From positions 162,037 to 226,036 of the forward strand of contig JANQED010000165.1 of assembly GCA_028278545.1 (NCBI GenBank): DNA of 64,000 nt. Reading direction: 5' to 3'. The position numbers and the translations under genes are program-made. How positions within the stretch are numbered: position 1 is the stretch's first letter; each line of letters opens with the position of its first letter. The stretch is from Anaerolineales bacterium (lineage in GTDB: Bacteria > Chloroflexota > Anaerolineae > Anaerolineales > UBA11858). Shown piece by piece: positions 14,954 to 24,271 of the stretch. The notes beneath the pieces are model-generated. The model was not told where the DNA came from. It saw only the letters and a program-made list of their open reading frames with translations, and did no database searches.

Positions 14954-16720
14954 ATGTTGAGAATTTTTAGCAGAAAAGGAAAATCCATTTTTCTTGTAGT
15001 AATGGCTGCTTTTCTGGTTGTTGGCTTTAGCCCTCTAACAGTAGCCGTGGCGCCAGCGGTAGATACATCTGAACCTGCTGCAAATGAAACCGGATCCCAG
15101 GTTTTCATCGGCACGAATGGGATGACAGGTAAACACTACAACCCGATTTGGATGACGAGCAATCCACAGTTCCTGACTTTCCCACTGATCCTACCCGCGT
15201 TGACCTGGTTTGATGATAGCGTTCAACCAGTGCCGGATTTGGCTACTCAAATCGATGTCAACGAAGATGCTACGGTCTGGACCTTCCACCTGCCGGAAAA
15301 CGCTGCTTGGAGTGACGGCGAAATGCTAACCGCCGATGATGTATATTTCACCTACAAGCTTGCAATCAACCCTGAGATTGGCCAATCGGTCTGGGCGAAG
15401 AACTTCTCAAGCGTGATTGGTGTGGCCGAATATCAGGCAGGTGAGGCCGACGAGATTGAAGGGATCAAGGTTGTTGATGATCATACAGTGACCTTTGAAT
15501 TGAGTGCTCCCACTGCGACCTTCTTGTTCAACACCTATCTTGGAATTCTGCCAGAACACATTTTGGGATCAATGACGGTAGAAGAACTCGAGCAGAGTGA
15601 TTACGTTGATGCCCCCGTTGTGACCTCAGGCCCCTATGATTTTGTGGAATATGTCGAAGGACAGTACATCCACTTGACCAAAAAAGCAGACTACTGGGGC
15701 AAAGAAGTGCAGATTGATGAGATCTATGTTGAGCTGTTCGAGGAACAGGCAACGATATTGGCTCAACTAGAGGCTGGCGAACTTGATATTGCCACGATCC
15801 CGGCCGATGAGGTTGCGCGCTTTGGCAGTATCGAGCATGTAGATGTCGTCCCCGTCGCCGGCATTGGTTATTCGGTTGCTCATGTCGATGCCCGCTCTCA
15901 AGAACAGATCGACCTGATGAATAAGCCCACCGAGGAGGGTGGTAAGGGCGGCAATGTCATGAACAGCACTCCAATCGAGGCGGAGATCAAGCCCTATTTG
16001 CAGGAAAAGAGTTTCCGCCAGGCCTTAGCATATTCAATCGATTCTAACGCGATCATCGCTGTGCTGGCCGATGGGCAGGCAACGCCGATCTATAGCCCGA
16101 TCTTTGGACCAGAGTGGGCCGTCAACCCGGATTTGAACACGTACGAGCGTGACACGGACATGGCCAAATCCTTAATGGAGGAGGCCGGTGTTACTTTCGA
16201 TGAAAAAGGTGTTGCCCTCTGGGATGGAAAACCGATTACCCTGGTCTTCCTATCCTCCACCAGCGAGCAGGCGCGTCAGCTTGGTGAAATACTCCAGCAG
16301 CAGTTGGGCGAAGTTGGTATCCGTGTAGATATCAAATTGGTGACGAGCTCTGCTTTCCTGGTCGCGGCAATCGGTGGTGAAGGTGATCTGGTCCTCAATC
16401 AAGGTGGTCGTTTTGGCGCTGAACCTAGCACAAGCTCGTTGTACTACACCTGCAAAGCGGGTTGGGCTGAGCTGGTTATGGGATACTGCAACCCAGAGTT
16501 TGATGACCTAATGACTCAGGGTGTTGCAACCAGCGTGGTTGAAGATCGCCAGGCGATCTACCATGAAGCCAGTGCCATCCTGAACGAAGACCTACCCAGC
16601 TTATTCTTCATGTCCCCTGACTCCTTTGTGGGGATGAACCCCAATCTTGCCGGGGTGAAACCAAGTGCCGATCCGGGTTACCTTACCTGGAATATTGAAG
16701 AATGGACAATTACTGAATAA
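14954..16720 (+). CDS. ABC transporter substrate-binding protein, family 5 (Dpp/Opp type)
   Basis: A 588-residue extracytoplasmic binding protein. The first 30 residues are an export signal (basic start, long hydrophobic core, SPLTVAVAPA) without a lipobox cysteine. The SBP_bac_5 core follows (WTFHLPENAAWSDGEMLTADDVYFTYK; residues about 70-500). Family members deliver oligopeptides, but also glycosides and other solutes, to Dpp/Opp permeases; ligand identity is not predictable. The ATG at 14954 has AAGGAG at 14942-14947 and is preferred over an in-frame ATG at 14927. A hairpin after the gene probably lets it be made in excess over the downstream permeases. Confidence 0.92.
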   Translation: MLRIFSRKGKSIFLVVMAAFLVVGFSPLTVAVAPAVDTSEPAANETGSQVFIGTNGMTGKHYNPIWMTSNPQFLTFPLILPALTWFDDSVQPVPDLATQIDVNEDATVWTFHLPENAAWSDGEMLTADDVYFTYKLAINPEIGQSVWAKNFSSVIGVAEYQAGEADEIEGIKVVDDHTVTFELSAPTATFLFNTYLGILPEHILGSMTVEELEQSDYVDAPVVTSGPYDFVEYVEGQYIHLTKKADYWGKEVQIDEIYVELFEEQATILAQLEAGELDIATIPADEVARFGSIEHVDVVPVAGIGYSVAHVDARSQEQIDLMNKPTEEGGKGGNVMNSTPIEAEIKPYLQEKSFRQALAYSIDSNAIIAVLADGQATPIYSPIFGPEWAVNPDLNTYERDTDMAKSLMEEAGVTFDEKGVALWDGKPITLVFLSSTSEQARQLGEILQQQLGEVGIRVDIKLVTSSAFLVAAIGGEGDLVLNQGGRFGAEPSTSSLYYTCKAGWAELVMGYCNPEFDDLMTQGVATSVVEDRQAIYHEASAILNEDLPSLFFMSPDSFVGMNPNLAGVKPSADPGYLTWNIEEWTITE

Positions 16721-16733
16721 GGGTCGAAAATAA

Positions 16734-16780
16734 TGAGTGCAGCATCATATCCTGGTGCTGCACTCACACTTTTCAGTTTT
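16734..16780 (+). terminator. hairpin after the binding-protein gene
   Basis: TGAGTGCAGCA (16734-16744) pairs with TGCTGCACTCA (16756-16766), an 11-bp perfect stem followed by CACTTTTCAGTTTT. It probably acts as a partial terminator or 3' stabiliser inside the operon. Confidence 0.65.
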
Positions 16781-16852
16781 AGGGTTTGCCAAATCTTATG
16801 AGTGAACAGGAATGTTACAGTTTTACATCTTGTTCATGAGGTTTGAACGCCG

Positions 16853-17617
16853 ATGGAATTACAATACGCAGTTAGTCTGTGGAATTATCTTCATTATCAA
16901 AATGTCGCAAATTTAGATCAGCTATTGGAATGTCTGCGCAAGTATAACTATGGTATCGAACTTTGGAATTCATGGCGCGTACCCTTAAATTTGTTTGATC
17001 GGCAAGCCCGTAATGAATTGAAATCCATGTTGAATGGTATGCCCGTCAGCTTGCATTCTGAGATTGGTTTGACGGGTAGTGATTTTCATCGAAAGCAAAT
17101 TGACGCCGCTGCCGAACTGGGCGCATCTGTCCTTGTTCTACATTCTGACAATCTTTACCTGCCGAACACGGGGCTGTTGGATATTGACTTGGCGAATGAG
17201 ATTGTCGAATATGCCCGCACATGCGATGTTCAACTTGCCCTGGAGAATGGTCAGCTTCCTTTTCTGGTTGATGCGATCAGTCAAGTTCCGGGGTTGAAAA
17301 TATGCCTTGATATTGGACATATTTATTTGACCTCGGAGCCGTTGCATAAGTTTTTGGATGCGCTCAAAGAGCAAGTGGTCCATCTCCACATCCAGGAGAT
17401 TATGTCCCAACCTGAAACGGCCCTCTTGGGTGAAGAGGATATCATCCTTGACCATTATACGCCGGGGACGGGGGGAATTCCAAAGCACGATTGGACGCTT
17501 CTGTTTGAAACGCTCAAGCAGATCGAGTATAAAGGCCTGGCAGTATTTGAAATTCAACCCAGGAATCCCTTGCAAACAGCTTTCTTGGGAAAAGCCTTCA
17601 TTCAAGAGTTCTTGTAA
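16853..17617 (+). CDS. sugar phosphate isomerase/epimerase-like TIM barrel
   Basis: A 254-residue protein of the xylose-isomerase-like TIM-barrel superfamily (AP endonuclease family 2 fold). Visible strand ends carry likely metal residues: LHSEIG, VLVLHSDN, LALENG (Glu), ICLDIGHIYL (Asp/His), VVHLHIQE (His) and FEIQPRNP (Glu). Such enzymes isomerise or epimerise sugars, keto acids or inositols with a divalent metal. The substrate is unknown, but the location between the transporter genes suggests it acts on the imported compound. No strong Shine-Dalgarno; GAGG lies about 11 bases before the ATG. Confidence 0.82.
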   Translation: MELQYAVSLWNYLHYQNVANLDQLLECLRKYNYGIELWNSWRVPLNLFDRQARNELKSMLNGMPVSLHSEIGLTGSDFHRKQIDAAAELGASVLVLHSDNLYLPNTGLLDIDLANEIVEYARTCDVQLALENGQLPFLVDAISQVPGLKICLDIGHIYLTSEPLHKFLDALKEQVVHLHIQEIMSQPETALLGEEDIILDHYTPGTGGIPKHDWTLLFETLKQIEYKGLAVFEIQPRNPLQTAFLGKAFIQEFL

Positions 17618-17687
17618 CCAGGTTGTCATACTGAGTTTCCACATCTTGTGGCACACGAGCGGATGAAACGGAGTAAGATAGTTTTCT

Positions 17688-18647
17688 ATGGGTAAATACA
17701 TTGTCAGGCGATTGCTGATTTCAATTCCTGTGTTGTTTGGCATTACCATTATCGTTTTTGGCTTGCTCCAAATTGCCCCTGGAGATCCGGTTTCGGGGAT
17801 GATCGACCCAACGATTGGAAACTTTGATGCGGACATGATTGAGACCGAGAGGGAGAAATTGGGTCTCAATGAGCCGCTGCCAGTGCAGTATTTCTTTTGG
17901 TTGAGCCGGGTTTTGCGAGGCGATCTTGGATATTCTTTGATCACCCAAAAACCTGTCGCTGACATGATCGGCATCCGGCTGTGGCCGACGCTAAAAATTA
18001 CATTGTCCGCGCTGATACTCAGCACGGTGGTTGGAATCACTGTGGGCATCATTTCGGCGGTCTACCAGTATTCCTTGGTGGACTATATCTCGACGTTTCT
18101 CTCGTTTGTTGCTGTCAGCCTGCCTGGGTTTTTCCTGGCTCTGGCGTTGATTTACTTGTTTGCTTTGCGGCTGGATTGGTTGCCAACTTCAGGGATGGTG
18201 ACTTTAGGTCAGGAACCAAGTCTGTGGGATGAAATCCAGCATATGATATTGCCAGTCTCGATCTTGGGGATAGGTAGCGCTGCCCCTCTGGTGCGGTATG
18301 CTCGCTCTTCGATGTTGGAGATTCTAAGCCAGGATTTTGTCGTTCTGGCTCGAGCAAAGGGTGTCAGAGAGTGGGTAGCTGTCCTTCGACATGCTTTTCC
18401 GAATGCGTTGATCCCCTTGATCACTGTCATTGGCCTTCGGCTGCCAGTCTTGTTCGCTGGATCGGTGATCGTGGAGCAGATATTTCATTGGCAAGGTTTG
18501 GGGACACTCAATATTTGGGCGGTGCTCAATCAAGATTATTCCGTTTTGATGGGTTTGAATTTGATCTCAGCTATATTGGTGCTCAGTGCCAATTTGTTGA
18601 CCGATATCGCCTATGCGGTTGTCGATCCACGGATCCAGCTAGACTAA
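17688..18647 (+). CDS. ABC transporter permease, DppB/OppB type
   Basis: A 319-residue inner-membrane permease with six predicted helices. It has the typical N-terminus MGKYIVRRLLISIPVLFGI, a periplasmic loop (APGDPV, then LGLNEPLPVQYFFW) and the EAA-like coupling loop DFVVLARAKGV near residue 217. With the DppC-type permease downstream it forms the membrane channel of the importer served by the binding protein at 14954 and the ATPases at 33364 and 34400. The ATPase genes are 14 kb away in the same direction, which is unusual but consistent with one long unit. Confidence 0.92.
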   Translation: MGKYIVRRLLISIPVLFGITIIVFGLLQIAPGDPVSGMIDPTIGNFDADMIETEREKLGLNEPLPVQYFFWLSRVLRGDLGYSLITQKPVADMIGIRLWPTLKITLSALILSTVVGITVGIISAVYQYSLVDYISTFLSFVAVSLPGFFLALALIYLFALRLDWLPTSGMVTLGQEPSLWDEIQHMILPVSILGIGSAAPLVRYARSSMLEILSQDFVVLARAKGVREWVAVLRHAFPNALIPLITVIGLRLPVLFAGSVIVEQIFHWQGLGTLNIWAVLNQDYSVLMGLNLISAILVLSANLLTDIAYAVVDPRIQLD

Positions 18648-18655
18648 GGTGAATT

Positions 18656-19573
18656 ATGCGAAATCAATCAGTGGACTCGGAAAGTAAACAATTGAATAAG
18701 CCAAAAGCGACTGATATTTCTAGTGACAGTATTTGGAGGCGAATGGTTAGCCGCTTTGTTCAATATCGACCGGCGGTGTTTGGTTTGGTGATCATCGTAG
18801 TTTTGATCTTAATTGCCGTATTCGCACCGGTGGTCGCTGTTCAGGATCCTTATTATCAAGACTATTCTGCCTTGAAACAGCCTCCGAGTTCCGAGCATAT
18901 ATTGGGTACAGATGCCCTCGGGCGGGATGTTTGGGCAAGACTGGTCTATGCCACGCGCGTTTCCATTTCGGTGGGTCTGGTTGCGGTAGCCATCTATACC
19001 GTCATCGGCACAACCCTGGGGGCAATTGCTGGCTATTATGGCGGTGCCGTAGATGCGGTGATCATGCGGATTACAGATGTCGTCATGACGTTCCCGGCAT
19101 TGATCATCATTATTACCGTTGTCGCGCTTGTTGGATCAAGCTTATACAATATTATGGCGGTGATGGGTTTGCTGAGTTGGCCGGGAATCTGTCGTTTGGT
19201 TAGAGGGCAGATACTCAGCTTACGGGAAAAAGAGTTTGTCATCGCGGCAAAGGCATTGGGTGCATCCGATGCTGATATTATCTTTACGCACTTATTACCC
19301 AATGTGTTGGGGCCAATTACTGTGGCGGCCACCTTTGGGATCGCCAGTGCAATCCTGACCGAGGCATCGTTGAGTTTCCTCGGGCTTGGTGTTCCGCCTC
19401 CCCAGCCAAGTTGGGGACAGATGCTGACCGATGCTCAGAAATTGACCGTTCTAGCAGAAATGCCCTGGCTCTGGGTGCCTCCCGGATTGATGGTTTCGCT
19501 TACAGTGTTGTGCGTCAATTTTGTTGGTGATGGTTTGCGCGATGCTTTTGATCCTCGCACTGTTCTATCTTGA
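18656..19573 (+). CDS. ABC transporter permease, DppC/OppC type
   Basis: A 305-residue permease. It has a cytoplasmic N-terminal stretch of about 35 residues, a first helix (FGLVIIVVLILIAVFAPVVAV), the family signature HILGTDALGRDVWARLVY near residue 82, then five more helices and the coupling loop EFVIAAKALGASDADI. It starts eight bases after the DppB-type gene. It pairs with that protein to form the translocation pore. Confidence 0.92.
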   Translation: MRNQSVDSESKQLNKPKATDISSDSIWRRMVSRFVQYRPAVFGLVIIVVLILIAVFAPVVAVQDPYYQDYSALKQPPSSEHILGTDALGRDVWARLVYATRVSISVGLVAVAIYTVIGTTLGAIAGYYGGAVDAVIMRITDVVMTFPALIIIITVVALVGSSLYNIMAVMGLLSWPGICRLVRGQILSLREKEFVIAAKALGASDADIIFTHLLPNVLGPITVAATFGIASAILTEASLSFLGLGVPPPQPSWGQMLTDAQKLTVLAEMPWLWVPPGLMVSLTVLCVNFVGDGLRDAFDPRTVLS

Positions 19574-19579
19574 AAACCT

Positions 19580-20653
19580 ATGAGAAATTTCATCCTTTAT
19601 AAAGACGCGAACGCCTATAGTTGTTTCCCGGCAATAGCGAAAACAAGTGATCAGCAGCTTTGGGTTTCCTTTCGTCGCGCCGGTAATTTCAGTCTGAAAG
19701 CCGTCCGGGAAGGGAAGTATGATCATGTTGACAAAGGTGCACGGATCGGTTTGTTGACTTCAAACGATTTGGGGGAAAGCTGGCAAGATGCTCAAATTAT
19801 CCCGGCTTTTGATCCTGAACGCGGTGAGCAAGACCCGTCGATCCAGGTGCTTTCGAATGGTACGCTGATGGTCAATTTCTTTCAGTGGTTTGTTGTCCCG
19901 CAAGAAGAAAAGCATCGCCTAAAATATCCTGCCAGGCAACAGATAGATGGTTCTTGGGCAGATGTGGAAGGGCCGTATATTATTCGATCCTTCGATCAAG
20001 GAGCTTCTTGGGAAACTGTGCCGGTTTATGTGGATAGCGCTCCGCTGCCTCGCGGGGGCACCTCGGATGCTGTACTTGAACTGCCCAATGGCGAATTGGT
20101 TATGGGCATTTATGGCGCAAATTACGGCGATAATGTCTGTCGTGCCTATACTAAGATTTCTGCTGATGGCGGTGATACCTGGGATACCCCAGCCTTGATC
20201 GCTGCTGATCCCAATGAAAAGATCAGCTTTGAGGAGCCGGCGATATCTTTTACTCCCGATGGCAATCTGATCGCCATGATCCGGGCCGGGGAACCTGGGA
20301 AATACCAGTTTTTGTATCAGGCGTTTTCCTATGATTCCGGGCGGACATGGGTGGAGCTGGAGGAAACCCCCATGTGGGGACATCCGGCCAGTGTGCTCTT
20401 GTTGGCGGATGGCAGGATGGTATGCAGTTATGGATTTCGGCGAGAACCCTATGGGATCAGAGCTTGCTTCAGCTATGATGGTGGAAAGACCTGGGATATC
20501 GAAGGTGAAGTCGTCTTGCGGGATGATGGCGGTAGTAGAGATCTAGGCTACCCCTGCACAGTCCAATTGCATGATGCTTCATTGTACACCGTCTATTATA
20601 TTCATGGCGAAGATGGAATCCGGCATATTGCTGGAACCTGGTGGGAAGCATAG
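19580..20653 (+). CDS. sialidase-fold (BNR/Asp-box) protein, probably cytoplasmic
   Basis: A 357-residue six-bladed-propeller candidate. Five Asp boxes are visible: SNDLGESW (about 61), SFDQGASW (about 137), SADGGDTW (about 194), SYDSGRTW (about 250) and SYDGGKTW (about 298). The N-terminal SCFPAIAKTSDQQLWVSFR matches the blade-1 region where sialidases carry the catalytic arginine. There is no signal peptide, so it would act on an imported compound, unlike most secreted sialidases. Sialidase activity is not established; related folds include other exo-glycosidases. It sits between the permease and D-aminoacylase genes, six bases after the former. Confidence 0.8.
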   Translation: MRNFILYKDANAYSCFPAIAKTSDQQLWVSFRRAGNFSLKAVREGKYDHVDKGARIGLLTSNDLGESWQDAQIIPAFDPERGEQDPSIQVLSNGTLMVNFFQWFVVPQEEKHRLKYPARQQIDGSWADVEGPYIIRSFDQGASWETVPVYVDSAPLPRGGTSDAVLELPNGELVMGIYGANYGDNVCRAYTKISADGGDTWDTPALIAADPNEKISFEEPAISFTPDGNLIAMIRAGEPGKYQFLYQAFSYDSGRTWVELEETPMWGHPASVLLLADGRMVCSYGFRREPYGIRACFSYDGGKTWDIEGEVVLRDDGGSRDLGYPCTVQLHDASLYTVYYIHGEDGIRHIAGTWWEA

Positions 20654-20655
20654 CG

Positions 20656-22230
20656 ATGGGTAAGTATCAATTCTTGATCACCGGTGGAAAGCTGGTTGAC
20701 GGTAGCGGCTCTCCCTGGCGGTATGCTGATATAGCCATAGCTAACGGGAAAATTGCCGCGATTGGCAAGCAGTTGGATGTCTCCAAAGCTGATAACCATT
20801 TGGATGCTTCAGATAAGATCGTTTGCCCAGGTTTTGTTGATCCACACAGTCATGCTGATATTACCCTTCTCGCCAATGAAAGAATGGAATATCGCATTAT
20901 GCAGGGGATTACTACGGAGGTTGTTGGGCAAGACGGCCTCTCTTATGCCCCGGTGTCCCCTAAGCACCTTCAGGAGTGGCGTAAATATCTGACCGGCTTG
21001 AACGGTGATTATGCTGATCGTGTATCTTGGGATTGGGCCTCCACAAGCGAGTTGATGGATCGCTATGAGGGAAAATCATCCAATGTGGTTCATTTGATCC
21101 CCCATGGAGCGGTCCGGGTAGAAGTGATGGGTTGGCAAGACCGTCCTGCGACCTCATCCGAACTCAAGGAGATGCAGAAATCAGTTGAGAAATCCCTATT
21201 GGGAGGTGCCGCAGGGATTTCTACCGGTCTGACCTATATTCCCTGTTCTCATGCCACTACCCAGGAGATGATTGCTTTGTGCGAACCTGTCGGAGAAGCT
21301 GGAGGGCTTCTATCGATCCACCTGCGTTCATATGCTCACGACTTGCTTGAAGCTATCGACGAGGCTGTAGAAATTGGCAGACAAAGTGGAGCTGCAATCC
21401 AGCTCTCTCATTTGCGCATGGCAGATCGCTCAACCTGGGGATTATCTTCACAGGTGCTGGCCTTGATCGATCGCGCGCGCGCCGATGGCGTCGATGTGAC
21501 CTACGATATTTACCCTTATACGGCTGGATGCGCGCCGCTCTTTTGCTTGATCCCGGCCTGGGCACAGGCAGGTGGGCCTGATGTTGTCTTGGATCGCCTG
21601 AATGATTCTCGAACGAGAGAAAAAATCACCCGTGAGCTGCGTGAATGGCAGCTTGATTGGTCGGATTATTCTCTGGGCAATATGCCAGAGACCGACCTGG
21701 GATGTTGGGAAGGTTATTCGCTGACAGATGGGGCAAAATCATTAGGCGTGGAGGTGTTCGATTTCGTGCTGGATGTTTTGTCCCAGACCGAATTGGATGC
21801 GACCATCATAGCTGCGAGTGGAAATGAGGCAGATAATCTGGTCATGTTGGGTCACCCGGCGGGCATGATCGGCAGTGATGGTGTGATGGTGGGGGGAAAG
21901 CCGCATCCGCGCGGATATGGCACCTACCCGAGATTGCTTTCTAAATATGTTCGAGATGATAAGTTTTTGCGTCTCGAAGAAGCGATACACAAAATGAGCG
22001 GGATGCCTGCTGCACGCCACAACCTCCTGGATCGCGGCACCCTGGCGGTGGGCCGTGCGGCGGATGTGGTTGTATTTTCCCTTGAGAATGTGGTCGATCA
22101 TTCAACGTACGAAAATGCTTTGGTATTGCCTGATGGCATTGAGGTGGTATTGATCAATGGGCAGGCTGCTGTCTGGAACAGCGAGTATCAAGGCAGTACA
22201 TTTGGAAGAGTGCTCAGACCGTTGGGATGA
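20656..22230 (+). CDS. N-acyl-D-amino-acid deacylase-like amidohydrolase
   Basis: A 524-residue amidohydrolase. N-terminal beta segment (LITGGKLVDGSGSPWRYADI), metal motif DPHSHADIT near residue 62, and later ligands SIHLRSYAHD, QLSHLRMADRSTWG and IGSDGVMVGGKPHPRGYGTYPRLL, closely following D-aminoacylase. The usual metal-bridging Cys segment GNCGxSxAP reads GQDGLSYAP (residues 91-99), so Asp replaces Cys. It would cleave an N-acyl group, perhaps from a D-amino acid or another amide. The ATG at 20656 comes three bases after the previous stop, and the next gene overlaps by four bases, so these genes are translationally coupled. Confidence 0.85.
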   Translation: MGKYQFLITGGKLVDGSGSPWRYADIAIANGKIAAIGKQLDVSKADNHLDASDKIVCPGFVDPHSHADITLLANERMEYRIMQGITTEVVGQDGLSYAPVSPKHLQEWRKYLTGLNGDYADRVSWDWASTSELMDRYEGKSSNVVHLIPHGAVRVEVMGWQDRPATSSELKEMQKSVEKSLLGGAAGISTGLTYIPCSHATTQEMIALCEPVGEAGGLLSIHLRSYAHDLLEAIDEAVEIGRQSGAAIQLSHLRMADRSTWGLSSQVLALIDRARADGVDVTYDIYPYTAGCAPLFCLIPAWAQAGGPDVVLDRLNDSRTREKITRELREWQLDWSDYSLGNMPETDLGCWEGYSLTDGAKSLGVEVFDFVLDVLSQTELDATIIAASGNEADNLVMLGHPAGMIGSDGVMVGGKPHPRGYGTYPRLLSKYVRDDKFLRLEEAIHKMSGMPAARHNLLDRGTLAVGRAADVVVFSLENVVDHSTYENALVLPDGIEVVLINGQAAVWNSEYQGSTFGRVLRPLG

Positions 22231-23336
22231 AGAATATGGGCTATCGTGTTGAAATTGGAATGCCTATCGGTGAACTAGATACCCCCGCTTTGCTGGTGGA
22301 TCTGGACGTGCTTACCCAAAATATTCACAAGATGGCCCAATTTTTCTCGAAATCCAGGATTCAGGTGCGGCCGCACATCAAAACGCATAAGTGCCCGCAA
22401 ATTGCCGAATTGCAGATCAAAGCCGGGGCATCTGGGATCACCTGCGCGAAGGTCAGCGAAGCCGAGGTTTTTGCAGCCGTAGGGATTACAGATATCCTGA
22501 TCGCCAATCAAATCACTGGTCCAGCCAAGATCAACCGGTTGACAGACTTAGCCGGGACGAGTGATTTGATGGTAGCGGTTGATGATCCTGCCAATGTCAG
22601 AGAGCTTAACCAGATTTGTCAGGAAAAAGATGTAAACCTGCGTGTGCTGGTCGAGGTTAATATCGGCATGAACCGCTGTGGTGTCGAGCCTGGCATCGAG
22701 GCCCTTGAACTGGCGAAATCTGTGCAGGCGGCCTCGAGTTTGACATTTCTTGGGTTTCAGGCATATGAGGGACATTTGGTACTGATTGAAGACCCTGTGG
22801 AGCGCGCAGAGAAGGTGGCACAGGCTTTCGCCCCTTTGACACAAACCATCCAGATGTTAGAAGGCGTGGGTTTGCCCGTTCAGGTGGTCAGTGGCGGAGG
22901 AACGGGAACATATGACCTGGCAGCGACGAAAACCCCCTTGACCGAGGTTCAGGTGGGTTCCTATGTCTTTATGGATGATACCTATTCTCGGGTGCGCCCA
23001 GATTTCTCTCCGGCGATAATGGTATCCTCGACCGTTGTCAGCCGACCTGTTCCAGAGCGACTGGTGACGGACGCGGGGTTGAAAGCCATGAGCAATGAGT
23101 TTGGTTGGCCTGTCTTGCTGGGTGAGGACCGGGCAACGATGAATTACCTTTCAGAAGAACACGCTGTATTGACCTTAGATGATCCTCAAAAATCCACCCT
23201 CAAAGGTGGAGACAAAGTGCAATTTTTGCCCTCGCACGTCTGCACGACGGTAAACTTGCATGAAAAATTCTATGTGCATCAAAATGGCGCCCTGGTTGAT
23301 ATATGGTCTATCGAGGCCAGGGGGTGTACTCAATAA
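22227..23336 (+). CDS. D-threonine aldolase / DSD1-like PLP enzyme (alanine racemase fold III)
   Basis: A 369-residue fold-type III PLP enzyme. The PLP lysine lies in RPHIKTHKCPQIAE near residue 50. It has EVNIGMNRCG, SGGGTGTYDLA (phosphate loop) and a C-terminal metal motif PSHVCTTVNLH (His and Cys, as in D-serine dehydratase and D-threonine aldolase). These enzymes split beta-hydroxy-D-amino acids to glycine and an aldehyde, or dehydrate D-serine. It follows the D-amino-acid-type deacylase by an ATGA overlap, which strongly suggests a D-configured amino acid or analogue as intermediate. An aldehyde product would suit the aldehyde oxidoreductase downstream. Confidence 0.87.
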   Translation: MKNMGYRVEIGMPIGELDTPALLVDLDVLTQNIHKMAQFFSKSRIQVRPHIKTHKCPQIAELQIKAGASGITCAKVSEAEVFAAVGITDILIANQITGPAKINRLTDLAGTSDLMVAVDDPANVRELNQICQEKDVNLRVLVEVNIGMNRCGVEPGIEALELAKSVQAASSLTFLGFQAYEGHLVLIEDPVERAEKVAQAFAPLTQTIQMLEGVGLPVQVVSGGGTGTYDLAATKTPLTEVQVGSYVFMDDTYSRVRPDFSPAIMVSSTVVSRPVPERLVTDAGLKAMSNEFGWPVLLGEDRATMNYLSEEHAVLTLDDPQKSTLKGGDKVQFLPSHVCTTVNLHEKFYVHQNGALVDIWSIEARGCTQ

Positions 23337-23371
23337 ATCTACATAACGAACCGTTAGAAAGGAAAATATCC

Positions 23372-24271
23372 TTGTATACAGGAATCATTCCAGCGTTGGT
23401 GACCCCGTATTCATCCGATGGGAACGTAGATGAAGAAATGCTTGCCCAATTGGTAGACTATTTCGTTGCCCAAGGTGTGTCAGGTGTATATGTTTGCGGA
23501 AGCACCGGAGAAGGCCTACTTATGACGGAGGAGGAACGTCAAACGGTCGCCGAGATCGTGATTTCTCAGGCCGCGGGGCGCATCCCGGTCATTGTGCATG
23601 TCGGCGCACCGGCTACATTTATGGCGGAAAAACTAGCCTCCCATGCCGCCCATGTTGGCGCAGACGCGATCGCCTCGATTCCTCCGGTGTATTACGCGGT
23701 TAGCAGAACGGAAGTGGCTTCCTATTATCGCAAGCTGAAACTGGCTTCGGGACTGCCGCTGTATTTCTACAATATCCCGAGCCTCTTGAATATCAGCCTT
23801 GATACGCAGTTAGCCCTTTCGCTTTTTGAAGACGGCACAATTCAGGGCATGAAATATACTCACCACGATATCCTGACTTTCCGCGGCATTATCGAAACCT
23901 GTCAGGGCAAAATAAATGTCCTTTCAGGGCCAGATGAGATGCTGCTGACATATTTATTGATGGGATCACAGGGCGGAATCGGGACAACGTATAACTGCAT
24001 GCCTCAACTATATGTAGATCTTTACCAAGCCTGGATCGATGGCAATATAGAATTGGCCCAACAACTTCAGTATCAGGCCAATCGCATAATCTCGATCTTG
24101 ACAGCCTATAGCATGATCCCGGCAGTAAAAGCCGTGATGAAAATGAAAGGCTTTGATTGCGGCGATCCACGCGGCCCGTTTTCACCTTTGACAGAGACTC
24201 AAACAATCAAACTAAAACAAAAATTGGATGAAGTGGGTTTCTTCGATTCACATGAAAGGACTGCGAGGTGA
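23372..24271 (+). CDS. DapA/NanA-family aldolase (N-acetylneuraminate lyase-like)
   Basis: A 299-residue class I aldolase. The Schiff-base lysine is in IQGMKYTHHD near residue 160 and the catalytic tyrosine in YFYNIPS near 135. GSTGEG is the pyruvate carboxylate site. The family includes N-acetylneuraminate lyase, dihydrodipicolinate synthase and 2-keto-3-deoxy-acid aldolases; all form or cleave pyruvate adducts. A TTG start at 23372 is chosen because AAAGGA lies upstream and translation then begins LYTGIIPALVTPY exactly as in the family. An ATG at 23303 would overlap the previous gene by 34 bases. The next gene overlaps by four bases (GTGA). Confidence 0.85.
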   Translation: MYTGIIPALVTPYSSDGNVDEEMLAQLVDYFVAQGVSGVYVCGSTGEGLLMTEEERQTVAEIVISQAAGRIPVIVHVGAPATFMAEKLASHAAHVGADAIASIPPVYYAVSRTEVASYYRKLKLASGLPLYFYNIPSLLNISLDTQLALSLFEDGTIQGMKYTHHDILTFRGIIETCQGKINVLSGPDEMLLTYLLMGSQGGIGTTYNCMPQLYVDLYQAWIDGNIELAQQLQYQANRIISILTAYSMIPAVKAVMKMKGFDCGDPRGPFSPLTETQTIKLKQKLDEVGFFDSHERTAR

